From positions 41,268 to 105,267 of the forward strand of contig JAHHHI010000104.1 in NCBI GenBank assembly GCA_019359435.1: DNA of 64,000 bases. The letters are read 5' to 3'. This document shows positions 46,546-54,075 of this stretch, one piece after another. Both the position numbers and the translations under genes were made by a program. Below the pieces are notes generated by a model. The model saw only the letters and a program-made list of their open reading frames with translations. It was not told where the DNA came from and searched no databases. Origin of the DNA: Kaiparowitsia implicata GSE-PSE-MK54-09C. Its GTDB lineage: Bacteria > Cyanobacteriota > Cyanobacteriia > Elainellales > Elainellaceae. How positions within the stretch are numbered: position 1 is the first letter of the stretch; each line of letters opens with the position of its first letter.

Positions 46546-46661
46546 ATCAACCCACAGGTTGATGTGTCGCGATTTGCTATCAATCCATACATTGATATTA
46601 AATCGCAATCAACAAGGTGTAGCTTGATTGTCGCGACTGTGTTATCAATTTAATACTTGAT
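46546..46661. promoter_or_regulatory. Four-site operator array ATCAA-N8-TTGAT
   Basis: Sites at 46546-46563, 46579-46596, 46608-46628 and 46644-46661. Three have exactly 8 bp between the ATCAA and TTGAT arms, the third has 11. Centres are 33, 31 and 35 bp apart, about three helical turns. They lie just upstream of the mobile mystery A gene, whose HTH product is the likely repressor. Confidence 0.75.
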
Positions 46662-46680
46662 ACATATCGGACGGCGGATC

Positions 46681-47139
46681 ATGAAAAAGCTCAATGACCG
46701 AGCACGAAAGCGTCTTGACGAGCGGCTCGCCGTGGCGAGGCCCATGAAACAGATATCGCCTCCTCCCAAGGGATGGATCAGAGCGATGCGCGACGGACTT
46801 GGTATGTCCGGCGCTCAGCTCGGCAAGCGAATTGGCGCCTCCCCGCAAAATATTGAGCAGTTGGAGAAGTCGGAGGTGGCCGGCACGATTCAACTGCAGA
46901 CACTGGGAAAGCTTGCCCGAGCGCTGGATGCAACCCTTGTCTATGCATTAGTGCCCAACACCTCACTGGAAGATACGGTTCGCCGCCGTGCGCGGGCGAT
47001 TGCCATGCAGGCGATCACCCGCGTTGCGCAAACCATGCGTCTTGAAGACCAGGCGACGAGCGACCGCGACCTCGAGGAAAGGGTCGACCAGTACATCCGC
47101 GAGGAACTTGCCGATCGTGACCTTTGGAGCGAGGCATGA
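46681..47139 (+). CDS. Mobile mystery protein A (HTH antitoxin)
   Basis: 152 residues from the ATG at 46681. XRE-type HTH: GWIRAMRDGLGMSGAQLGKR then GASPQNIEQLEKSEVAGTIQ and LQTLGKLARALDATLVYALVP, the characteristic pattern of the TIGR02612 family. The C-terminal helices end in DRDLWSEA. This family is always found next to mobile mystery B, a Fic protein, and acts as the antitoxin and autorepressor. It overlaps gene B by 4 bp and is preceded by a four-site operator array. Confidence 0.92.
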   Translation: MKKLNDRARKRLDERLAVARPMKQISPPPKGWIRAMRDGLGMSGAQLGKRIGASPQNIEQLEKSEVAGTIQLQTLGKLARALDATLVYALVPNTSLEDTVRRRARAIAMQAITRVAQTMRLEDQATSDRDLEERVDQYIREELADRDLWSEA

Positions 47140-47732
47140 CCGACCTCTACGAGGAGGCCGAACATGCCACGCCGCTTTCCGTCGACGACCAGAAGGGCCT
47201 GATCCCGACCTGGGTTACTACGAGGGCAGACCTCAACCTTGCGGAGCAGGACAACATCCTTGCCGGACTGGCCTGGGCCCAACGCCGCCGTCAGAAGCCG
47301 CTGACAATCGCAACCGACGATTTTTCGCGGACTTTGCATAAGATGATGTTCGGTAAGGTCTGGAAATGGGCAGGCCGATATCGGCAGAGCACGCTCAACA
47401 TCGGTGTCGAGCCTTGGATGATTGCCAATGAGAGCGCGGTCTTGTTCGATACGTTTCGATACTGGATCGAGAACAAGACCTTCCCGCCGGACGAACTGGC
47501 GATCCAGTTTCATCATCGCATCGTCGCCGTGCATCCCTTTCCGAACGGAAACGGTCGGCATTCGCGCATGATGGCCGACCTCCTGGTAGAGAGTTTAGGC
47601 GGTGCCTCCTTTTCTTGGGGAGGCGGGAACCTACAGGACAATACGAGCGAGCTGCGTAAGGCTTACATTGCGACGTTAAAGCAGGCTGACGCGCATGACA
47701 CGGCGCCTCTTCTGGCATTTGCGAGATCCTAG
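47136..47732 (+). CDS. Mobile mystery protein B (Fic-domain toxin)
   Basis: 198 residues from the ATG at 47136 that overlaps the upstream stop. The Fic core is HPFPNGNGRHSRMMADLL near residue 130. Typical AMP-transferring Fic proteins have D/E before GNGR; here it is N, as I recall for this family. N-terminal PLSVDDQKGLIPTWVTTRADL is the family signature (TIGR02613). Likely modifies a host protein with a nucleotide when not held by protein A. The pair occurs widely on plasmids and mobile islands. Confidence 0.92.
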   Translation: MTDLYEEAEHATPLSVDDQKGLIPTWVTTRADLNLAEQDNILAGLAWAQRRRQKPLTIATDDFSRTLHKMMFGKVWKWAGRYRQSTLNIGVEPWMIANESAVLFDTFRYWIENKTFPPDELAIQFHHRIVAVHPFPNGNGRHSRMMADLLVESLGGASFSWGGGNLQDNTSELRKAYIATLKQADAHDTAPLLAFARS

Positions 47733-48214
47733 TCAAAGTAACCGTCGCTGTCCGTATATGCTGAAGGTTTTGCGGTGACTGAGTCTGGCCGGCTACTCCA
47801 TTTGTCATCTCGAGTCTAAGTCGATGGTTGGCGCGGGCGCAGCTTCGGTGTGGGCGTCCAGATGATGCGGGGCAATTTTGCTGAACCTCAATGCACCGGC
47901 GGGAGCATCGTGCCACTCGATGCAGGCGAGTTCACGCGCGGTGAACAGCTTGAATTTGAAGTGCTCCCGAGAGGGCCGCCAAGAAGCTGCCCGGAGGCGT
48001 CCTGGACCTCAGCGATCCGGCGGAGCAAGCGCGTCATGGCCGACTTCGCGGTCGGAGACGTGTGGGGCATCGGTCGGATGAAGCTCGCGGCGATACGGTT
48101 CGCCGGCCAGCTCCGGGACTTCGTTACGGGCTCTCGATACTCGATTCGATATCGTCATCATTGCTTGATATCTCATACCGTATAGTGCTTGCGCTTGGGC
48201 AGGCAGGGATCTCC
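47733..48214. other. Region without a supported gene, possible remnant
   Basis: About 480 bases. A minus-strand stretch near 47870-47990 encodes HFKFKLFTARELACIEWHD, which looks like real protein but is broken on both sides and not a family I recognise. Confidence 0.35.
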
Positions 48215-48243
48215 TGTCCGAAACTTGTCGCATATTTCGGACA
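48215..48243. promoter_or_regulatory. Inverted repeat operator of the abiEi/abiEii locus
   Basis: TGTCCGAAA (48215-48223) and TTTCGGACA (48235-48243), perfect 9-bp arms with an 11-base loop. The right arm ends on the A of the ATG at 48243, so the bound repressor would cover the start codon. AbiEi-type antitoxins are known to bind inverted repeats at their own promoter. Confidence 0.7.
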
Positions 48244-48911
48244 TGGCAATGGCCGAACACGATACCGATATTCGCTCGCGCGTGCTCACGCGCATCGAGT
48301 CCAAGCCCGAGGAGGTCAGGACTCCGGGGGACTTTGCCGATCTCGGCGCGCGCGCCGCTGTCGACAAAACCCTGCAGCGCCTAGCAGCCGCCGGGAATCT
48401 TCGCCGGATCGACCGTGGCCTCTATGATCGCCCGCGGACAAATACTCTGACCGGTAGGGCTACCGTGCCGGACTACCGCGCCGTGATCCGAGCGGTGACG
48501 CGCCGCGACAACGCGCGCACCGTCATCGATGGCATGACGGCCGCCAACGATCTTGGGCTCACAACCGCAGTCCCCGCGCGGATCGAGGTGCTGGTCGATG
48601 CGAGGTTGAAGCCGATCAAACTCGGCGGCCAGGAAATCCACTTCAATTATGCGGCCCCGAGTCGTCTTTATTGGGCGGATCGGCCGGGGATGCGGGTCGT
48701 CCAGGCCCTGCATTGGATGCAGGATATGCTGACCCAGGACAGCGAGCGCAAGCGGATTGCGGCGACGTTGCGGAAGCTTCTGTCTGACCCCAAGCACGGA
48801 GAGGCGGTCCGCGAGGACTTGCACGCCGGGCTTTCCGCCGTGCCAATCTGGATGCAGGAGTTCCTGCGCCAACTCCTCAGCCCAACAGCTGGGCCGGAGG
48901 GCAAGCCGTGA
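48243..48911 (+). CDS. AbiEi-type (DUF6088-like) antitoxin
   Basis: 222 residues from the ATG at 48243; ATG 48249 is also possible. N-terminal winged helix (RVLTRIESKPEEVRTPGDFA, DKTLQRLAAAGNLRRIDRGL) followed by the AbiEi-like domain with DYRAVIRAVTRRDNARTVID and FNYAAPSRLYWADRPGMRV. This antitoxin type represses its operon and counters AbiEii in type IV fashion, without necessarily binding the toxin. It overlaps the toxin gene by 4 bp (GTGA). Confidence 0.88.
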   Translation: MAMAEHDTDIRSRVLTRIESKPEEVRTPGDFADLGARAAVDKTLQRLAAAGNLRRIDRGLYDRPRTNTLTGRATVPDYRAVIRAVTRRDNARTVIDGMTAANDLGLTTAVPARIEVLVDARLKPIKLGGQEIHFNYAAPSRLYWADRPGMRVVQALHWMQDMLTQDSERKRIAATLRKLLSDPKHGEAVREDLHAGLSAVPIWMQEFLRQLLSPTAGPEGKP

Positions 48912-49654
48912 CCACCGCAGCCTACCGTCAGATTATTGCCGCACCGCCTCGTGACCGGCTCGATCTATTCCTCGCCACGGCCAACCGCATTGGCGCCCCG
49001 GTCGGCAATGTCGAAAAGGACTTCTGGGTCTGCTGGACCCTCAACGCGCTTTATCACGAACGGCCACCAGGTGAGCCGCGGCTGCTCTTCAAGGGCGGCA
49101 CGTCACTCTCGAAGGGCTATGGCCTCATCAAGCGCTTTTCCGAGGATATCGACGTCACGGTGTTCCGCGATGACCTCGAGGAGCCCGCGTCGGTCGAAGA
49201 GCTCGAGGCGCTGTCGAACAAGAAGCGCCGCGCCAAACTCGACGCGATCCGCAATGCCTGTTGCGCCTATATCACCGGCCCGCTCAATGCGTTCCTCGCC
49301 GCCCAATTGGCAGACGTCACCGACGGCGCGGGTCGCATGGAAATTGATGACGCCGATCCTGATGGGCAGACCCTGCTGCTTTGGTATCCGGAGGTGGAAC
49401 CGCGCGATGGCGCCTATGTTCGACCGGCGATACGTCTCGAATCCGGCGCAAAATCGGCGCTCGATCCCCACGGGCCGCTGACGATATCGCCCTACGTGGC
49501 CGGGGACGCAGCCGGCGTTGATCTCGCCGTACCGGACGTCACCACGATCGAGGCGGCGCGGACCTTCTGGGACAAGGTGGCTATCGCCCGCGGACTGCGC
49601 CGCTGGTATGAGCGGCGCGGTGAATTTGGTTTCCCTTTGCCCACCCCACTCTAA
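48908..49654 (+). CDS. AbiEii-type nucleotidyltransferase toxin, apparently shortened
   Basis: 248 residues from GTG at 48908. Motif I is intact (LLFKGGTSLSKGYGLIKRFSED followed by IDVTVF) and the later TFWDKVAIARGLRRWYERRGE marks motif III/IV. Family members usually continue for 60-90 residues with H-x-Y-D-x-x-x-L; here the sequence stops with EFGFPLPTPL soon after that motif, and the Xre-RES promoter follows at once. The C-terminus therefore seems to have been replaced at a junction near 49625-49635. Catalytic activity (tRNA or NTP transfer) may be lost or altered. Confidence 0.85.
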   Translation: MTTAAYRQIIAAPPRDRLDLFLATANRIGAPVGNVEKDFWVCWTLNALYHERPPGEPRLLFKGGTSLSKGYGLIKRFSEDIDVTVFRDDLEEPASVEELEALSNKKRRAKLDAIRNACCAYITGPLNAFLAAQLADVTDGAGRMEIDDADPDGQTLLLWYPEVEPRDGAYVRPAIRLESGAKSALDPHGPLTISPYVAGDAAGVDLAVPDVTTIEAARTFWDKVAIARGLRRWYERRGEFGFPLPTPL

Positions 49655-49671
49655 TTGCATTCCGCCAACTC

Positions 49672-49689
49672 TGACGCTATATTGCGTCA
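49672..49689. promoter_or_regulatory. Palindromic operator of the Xre-RES locus
   Basis: TGACGC-TATATT-GCGTCA, a perfect 18-bp inverted repeat, 32 bp before the Xre antitoxin start; TATATT may also serve as the -10. Likely autorepressor site. Confidence 0.65.
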
Positions 49690-49721
49690 TATTGATTGGC
49701 GCCGGAACTGGAGTATGCGCG

Positions 49722-50072
49722 ATGGGCCTGGCCCAATATGCTGATGGCGGTCTCTTCTCGCCCCGCAAGATCGCGGCCGCCTTGCGCACGACGAGCGAGG
49801 AAATCGCGCGCACGGCTGGACTTGGGAAGGATGCGATCCAGCGAAAGGATCGTATCAGCTCGGACAAGACGCAGCGCCGACTGCGCGAGATGACTGAGAT
49901 CGTCAACAAGGTCGAGCCCCGCTTCGGCTCGGCGCTGATGGCTTACGCCTGGTATCGCTCCGAGCCGCTGCCAGGCTTTTCGGGGCAGACGGCAATGCAG
50001 CTCGTCCGTGACGGCCGTTCCGACGACGTGCTCGACTATATCGACGCCGTCGACGCCGGCGTCCACGCCTAG
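49722..50072 (+). CDS. Xre/MbcA/ParS-type antitoxin
   Basis: 116 residues from the ATG at 49722 after GGAG. KIAAALRTTSEEIARTAGLG is the divergent HTH and ALMAYAWYRSEPLPGFSGQT with VLDYIDAVDAGVHA is the C-terminal toxin-binding MbcA/ParS domain. It precedes a RES toxin gene by 8 bp, the standard order. Binding of two antitoxins blocks the RES active site in known complexes. Confidence 0.92.
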   Translation: MGLAQYADGGLFSPRKIAAALRTTSEEIARTAGLGKDAIQRKDRISSDKTQRRLREMTEIVNKVEPRFGSALMAYAWYRSEPLPGFSGQTAMQLVRDGRSDDVLDYIDAVDAGVHA

Positions 50073-50080
50073 CTCTGTCA

Positions 50081-50578
50081 GTGCATTTCCAAGGGGCACT
50101 ATACCGGGCACTGAACCCGATCTATGGGCGCGAACAGATGTCGGGACGTGGTGCGGAGCTTTATGGCGGCCGCTTTAACCGGAAGGGCACTTCAGCACTC
50201 TACCTGTCTTTGTCGGTCATGACAGCATTGCGCGAAGCCAACCAGGCCGGCAGTCTGCAACCGACGACGCTGGTGTCTTATGACGCGGACATCGAGGGAG
50301 TTTTCGACAGCCGCGACGATGCTGCCCTCAAGGCGGAGGGTATGGATGCGGTCGCGCTCCGCGACGGGCGGTGGCGGGATCAGATGAAGACGACCGGAGA
50401 AGCACAGACGCAAGCCTTCGCCCGGCGTCTCGCCGCGGCAGGCTACAATGGATTGCTCGTCAGCAGCTTCGCTCCCGGCGCAACCATGGCCGACCTCAAC
50501 TTGGTTCTCTGGACATGGAGCGCCACACCGCCATGTCGTCTCACACTGATTGACGACGAAGATCGCTTGTCGCGATAG
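50081..50578 (+). CDS. RES-domain toxin (NAD+ degrading)
   Basis: 165 residues from GTG at 50081. The RES residues are visible: LYRALNPIYGREQMSGRGAE, where the conserved Arg and GRGA precede a Tyr, LYLSLSVMTALREA with the catalytic Glu, and the Ser in LLVSSFAP. RES toxins deplete NAD+ by hydrolysis or phosphorolysis and arrest growth. Full length for the short form. Paired with the Xre antitoxin upstream. Confidence 0.93.
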   Translation: MHFQGALYRALNPIYGREQMSGRGAELYGGRFNRKGTSALYLSLSVMTALREANQAGSLQPTTLVSYDADIEGVFDSRDDAALKAEGMDAVALRDGRWRDQMKTTGEAQTQAFARRLAAAGYNGLLVSSFAPGATMADLNLVLWTWSATPPCRLTLIDDEDRLSR

Positions 50579-50590
50579 CGGTGCGGCCCC

Positions 50591-50752
50591 AGCATCCCGG
50601 TCTTTCCGATCACGGTGTTCGCCAAGAACGCCACGGACAACCTGACACAGGCCGAACGCAATGCCCTGGCGAAAATGGCCAAAACCCTTGTCGATACCTA
50701 TCGACCGCACAGTGGCCGTTCTGCGTATGGTGACTATCATGGACCGCGATAG
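50591..50752 (+). pseudogene. Remnant of a RelE/HigB-type toxin
   Basis: An open stretch without a start encodes VFPITVFAKNATDNLTQAER then NALAKMAKTLVDTYR, the C-terminal third of RelE/ParE-superfamily toxins of the DUF1044 type. The N-terminal part is gone and no antitoxin follows. It sits directly behind the RES gene. Confidence 0.7.
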
Positions 50753-50952
50753 TACCGTCGACCGATGTGCTGACGTGGGAATCTTCGGCCGAAAGGAATT
50801 TGAGCTCACCCTGCCAGCGTGCTGACGCGGCTCCCGAGGGGGCCGAAATCGAGTCGGGAGCTGCTCGTCTGCAAAGCGGTGCCCCGAGCGCGCCGGGATA
50901 GGATGGGTTGAGTTTTGAGACATAAGAGGGAGGGATTTGTAGATAATATATT

Positions 50953-50984
50953 GCCTATTAATGAGATATAGATTATGTATAGGC
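50953..50984. promoter_or_regulatory. Inverted repeat upstream of the second hipBA locus
   Basis: GCCTAT (50953-50958) and ATAGGC (50979-50984) flank 20 AT-rich bases just before the HTH gene start at 50989. Probable HipB-type operator. The 50753-50952 stretch before it holds nothing recognisable. Confidence 0.5.
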
Positions 50985-50988
50985 TATT

Positions 50989-51288
50989 ATGTTATCTCTT
51001 AGCTTCACGTCTCCTTCTGAGGTCATTGGCGCTGCAGCTCGCCGTGCCCGACAGTTGCGGCTGGCTCGAAACATGACCCAGGATGGCTTGGCCGCCCGCG
51101 CGGGCGTCAGCCTGGGTACCCTGAAGCTCTTCGAGCGAACCGGTAAGGCGTCGTTCGAGACGGCAGTCCGGATCGCTTTCGTCCTGGGAGCTGAAAAGGA
51201 GTTTCTCGAACTGTTCCCACCATCTCCCCTGATGCGGATAGATGACGTTATCGAAGGGCCTGTTCGCAGGCGTGGGCGTCTCAAGTGA
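50989..51288 (+). CDS. hipB: HipB-like XRE antitoxin
   Basis: 99 residues from the ATG at 50989. HTH: RQLRLARNMTQDGLAARAGV followed by SLGTLKLFERTGKASFETAV. There is no strong ribosome site, and the start is only a few bases beyond the operator, so the message may be leaderless. The stop overlaps the GTG of hipA by 4 bp. Probably represses the locus and neutralises HipA. Confidence 0.9.
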   Translation: MLSLSFTSPSEVIGAAARRARQLRLARNMTQDGLAARAGVSLGTLKLFERTGKASFETAVRIAFVLGAEKEFLELFPPSPLMRIDDVIEGPVRRRGRLK

Positions 51289-52574
51289 AGCAGATCGACC
51301 ACGTCGGCGCCCTCGATGTCGCCATCCAGCTTGATAGTGAACTCATTAAGGTCGGCAAACTTGCCTGGCGAACCCGAGAGCGGCGGAGCTATTTCGAGTA
51401 TGCCCCCGAGGCCATCGAGCGCCGTCTCCTGTTGTCCCCCTTCAACCTCAAGCTTGAAGGAGGCGTGCAGGCGGCGCCCAACGCACCTTTCGAAGGACTG
51501 CATGGGATTTTCAACGACAGCTTGCCTGACGGTTGGGGCCGAAAGCTGCTGGACCGGCGGCTGCAGCGCATGGGTTACGACTTCACCACGCTGTCACCGC
51601 TAGACCGGCTCTCGTACGTGGGAACGACCGGCATGGGAGCCCTGCGCTACACACCAGCGGGCGCGTTGAAAGAGGTGGCTGACAAGACCATAGACCTCGA
51701 CTGGCTGGCAAAGCAGGCCGAACTGGTGGACGGCGAAATGGATGCCGCTGACATCGACGGGCTCCAGGCGGCCCAAGGTGGTTTGGGCGGTGTGAGACCC
51801 AAGATCGTTGTAGGATACGACAAGACAAACGGCCGGCTGATCCAGGACCGCAATGAAGGATTGTCCGCCGGCTATGAGGCGTGGCTGGTGAAATTCCGTG
51901 CGGACAGCGATCCTCGGGAAATTGGTGCGGAGGAGTATGCCTACTCCCTCATGGCCGGCGCGGCCGGCGTCGACATGGCGGAAACGGCGTTGCTCAAAGG
52001 TGCCAGCGGAGTTGGCTATTTCGCGGCTCGACGCTTTGATCGGGGGGCCAAAGGCCCAATCCACATTCATACCTTGAGCGGCTTGTTGCATGCCGACCAT
52101 CGGGCTCCCCAAGTCGACTACTCAATGCTGCTCAAGGCGACGCGGTTGTTGACCCGCGATCAGCGCCATGTGGAGCGGATGTTCCGAAGGATGGCCTTCA
52201 ACGTGTTCGCGAGAAATCGCGACGACCATTCAAAGAATCATGCATTCCAGATGGATGCCGCCGGAACGTGGTCGCCAACGCCTGCCTATGACCTGACCTT
52301 CTCGATCGGCCCGGGCGGCGAGCACAATATGGCGATAGCCGGCGAAGGTCGAACTCCGGGTCGAGGTCACGTCCTTGAGGAGGCCAGAACGGCCGGAATT
52401 AAGGAAAGCGCAGCCACAGAAATCATCGACGAGGTACGTGAGGCCGTCGACGCGTGGCCCCAGTTCGCCGAGGAGGCAGGTCTGTCACAGCGGCGCACTG
52501 CAGAGCTCGACTTCGTTCTGAATGATCGCGGTGTACCACCCAAGCACGACGTGAAGGCGACCGCACAAAGCTGA
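51285..52574 (+). CDS. hipA: HipA family Ser/Thr kinase toxin
   Basis: 429 residues from GTG at 51285. Features: GIFNDSLPDGWGRKLLDRRL, YVGTTGMGALRYTP, GGLGGVRPKIVVG, FAARRFDRG, the catalytic NRDDHSKNHAFQ and the metal site TPAYDLTFS. Complete and apparently active. It differs clearly from the HipA at 41745, so the two are not a recent duplication. The C-terminus ends in a short tail before a truncated scpB fragment on the opposite strand. Confidence 0.95.
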   Translation: MKQIDHVGALDVAIQLDSELIKVGKLAWRTRERRSYFEYAPEAIERRLLLSPFNLKLEGGVQAAPNAPFEGLHGIFNDSLPDGWGRKLLDRRLQRMGYDFTTLSPLDRLSYVGTTGMGALRYTPAGALKEVADKTIDLDWLAKQAELVDGEMDAADIDGLQAAQGGLGGVRPKIVVGYDKTNGRLIQDRNEGLSAGYEAWLVKFRADSDPREIGAEEYAYSLMAGAAGVDMAETALLKGASGVGYFAARRFDRGAKGPIHIHTLSGLLHADHRAPQVDYSMLLKATRLLTRDQRHVERMFRRMAFNVFARNRDDHSKNHAFQMDAAGTWSPTPAYDLTFSIGPGGEHNMAIAGEGRTPGRGHVLEEARTAGIKESAATEIIDEVREAVDAWPQFAEEAGLSQRRTAELDFVLNDRGVPPKHDVKATAQS

Positions 52575-52581
52575 CTGAGAG

Positions 52582-52831
52582 CTATTCGGCAGATGATATG
52601 TCGACGTCGGCGACACGAAAAAGCAGCCATTCAGCCTGCTCCCCGTCTGCCGTGGCGTTCAGCAGTCCCGCATCCTCAAGCGCCTCCAAATCAGGCAGGT
52701 CGCGCAGCGTGCCGAGCCCGAAATGCTCCAAAAACCTTTTGGTCGTCACATAGGTGAACGGCGCCCCGGCGGTCGGGCTGCGTCATGTTCTTGTCGCGCA
52801 GCGCCCCGATGACGTCACGTGACACCTCACG
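52582..52831 (-). pseudogene. Truncated duplicate of scpB (3' part)
   Basis: The minus strand encodes GAPFTYVTTKRFLEHFGLGT and TLRDLPDLEALEDAGLL, almost identical to the C-terminal region of the scpB gene at 55203-55889. A 14-bp deletion after the GGGCTGCG context breaks the frame and the 5' half is absent. Same orientation as the full gene, so the two form a 250-bp direct repeat flanking the hipBA remnant and fic. Confidence 0.85.
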
Positions 52832-52834
52832 CTG

Positions 52835-52990
52835 CGATCCGAGAAGGGCGGGTTGCCGATGACGAGATCGAAGATGGTCGGCAGGTCGGCGCGGGCGAAG
52901 TCGGCATTGGGGCCCGCGGCTGCAACAGCCGGGCTCAGCGCGCGGTGTGCATTGACGAAAGCGCCGTGGATTGGGTCATCATGTCGGTTC
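52835..52990 (-). pseudogene. Fragment of an N6-adenine methyltransferase/helicase gene
   Basis: FVNAHRALSPAV and TIFDLVIGNPPFSDRSV match the motif IV region (NPPF) of very large DNA methyltransferase/helicase proteins carried on plasmids. Only about 50 codons remain, fused at one end to the scpB fragment and ending at the hip operators. Confidence 0.65.
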
Positions 52991-53000
52991 TGCGGTGAAT

Positions 53001-53045
53001 TATACGCTATGGCAGATATTTTGGCTTTATGCGCCATAGCGTATA
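53001..53045. promoter_or_regulatory. Long inverted repeat upstream of hipB remnant locus
   Basis: TATACGCTATGGC (53001-53013) and GCCATAGCGTATA (53033-53045) are perfect 13-bp arms with a 19-base loop. A shorter relative with the same TATACGC core lies at 53082-53099. Confidence 0.65.
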
Positions 53046-53081
53046 TGTGGCAGATATACTCTAGAACGTATATTGCCTTGA

Positions 53082-53099
53082 TATACGCCAGTGCGTATA
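53082..53099. promoter_or_regulatory. Palindromic operator of the third hip locus
   Basis: TATACGC-CAGT-GCGTATA, a perfect 18-bp palindrome, 19 bp before the HTH gene start. It shares its core with the inverted repeat at 53001-53045. Confidence 0.65.
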
Positions 53100-53118
53100 A
53101 TGATTGTCAGAGGACATC

Positions 53119-53367
53119 ATGGACATTGCACGATCACCCCAACAGCTCGGCGCCATCCTGCGACGCTATCGCAAGAAGGGCAGCATGACACAAACCGACG
53201 TCGCCGCGAAAACGCAGCTCCGCCAGGCGACGATCTCAGCCCTTGAAAGCGGCGAAGTCGGCACGCGGTTGAAAACGCTGACCGACGTGCTTGCGGCCCT
53301 CGATCTCGAATTGGTCGTGCAGCCGCGCCGTAAGTCACTGCCCTCTGAAATTGAGGATCTCATATAA
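53119..53367 (+). CDS. HipB-like XRE antitoxin of a decayed hipBA locus
   Basis: 82 residues from the ATG at 53119 (MDIARSPQQLGAILRRYRKK). HTH: GSMTQTDVAAKTQLRQATIS followed by ALESGEVGTRLKTLTDVLAA, then LDLELVVQPR, the typical HipB length and ending. Intact and preceded by strong operators, although its toxin gene is broken. Stop overlaps the hipA start by 1 bp. Confidence 0.9.
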   Translation: MDIARSPQQLGAILRRYRKKGSMTQTDVAAKTQLRQATISALESGEVGTRLKTLTDVLAALDLELVVQPRRKSLPSEIEDLI

Positions 53368-53838
53368 TGGCGCGGCGGAGATCAAACGCGCCACTCAGTG
53401 TGGTCCTGAACGGACGTGACGTCGGCACCCTGACTAAGGCCTCCAGCGGCGCGATCGGCTTTCGCTATGCGCCGAGCTGGCTGGAGGAGCAAAATGCCAT
53501 CCCGGTTTCGCTGTCGTTGCCGCTCCGCGAGGACGGCTATGTCGGCGAGCCGGTGATCGCCGTGTTCGACAATTTGTTGACCGACAACAAGCCCGTGCGC
53601 GAAAGCGTGGCCGCCGCTTTGACGCGGGCGGCACGGACGCCTTCAGCATGCTGTCCGCCATTGGCCGCGACTGCGTCGGTGCGCTGCAGTTCCTGCGCGA
53701 GGGCGATGCCAGAGGCGAGCCTGGCATCATCACCGGCGACGCGGTAAGCGACGAAGATATTGCTGCCATACTCAACAACTTAAAGACGGCGCCGCTCGGA
53801 ATGGACGACGACGCCGATTTCCGAATTTCACTTGCTCG
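53367..53838 (+). pseudogene. Broken hipA (frameshift and 3' truncation)
   Basis: The N-terminal HipA domain (LSVVLNGRDVGTLTKASSG, VFDNLLTDNKPVRESVAAA) is in frame with the ATG at 53367. Near 53612 one base is lost: the family sequence FDAGGTDAFSMLSAIGRDCV continues in another frame to DDDADFRISLA near 53836. There the homology ends and unrelated sequence follows up to the fic promoter. The kinase domain is entirely missing, so no toxin activity is expected. Confidence 0.88.
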
Positions 53839-54000
53839 GCAAGGCACCCATGTCCGCTTATGTGAGTTCCTAAACGCTCGTCTAGAGACCGGAAGCGGCG
53901 CAAGGCGTCCAGAGCAGGCAATGGCGACAGCCTTGGGGTGGCGGATTCACCACAGCCATCGTATTGATCCAAGGGCTATCGGTCGATATTTGTTAATTTG

Positions 54001-54057
54001 ATCGACATGTTATTTCGATATGTCGATGACGACGACATGTCTTGGCGACGTGTCGAT
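54001..54057. promoter_or_regulatory. Repeated CGACATGT sites upstream of fic
   Basis: ATCGACAT (54001-54008) pairs with ATGTCGAT (54020-54027), and CGACATGT (54033-54040) with ACGTGTCG (54048-54055). ATCGACAT appears again over the start codon at 54070-54077. These look like operator half-sites; the binding protein could be Fic's own winged helix. Confidence 0.55.
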
Positions 54058-54075
54058 CGAATATAGGTAATCGAC

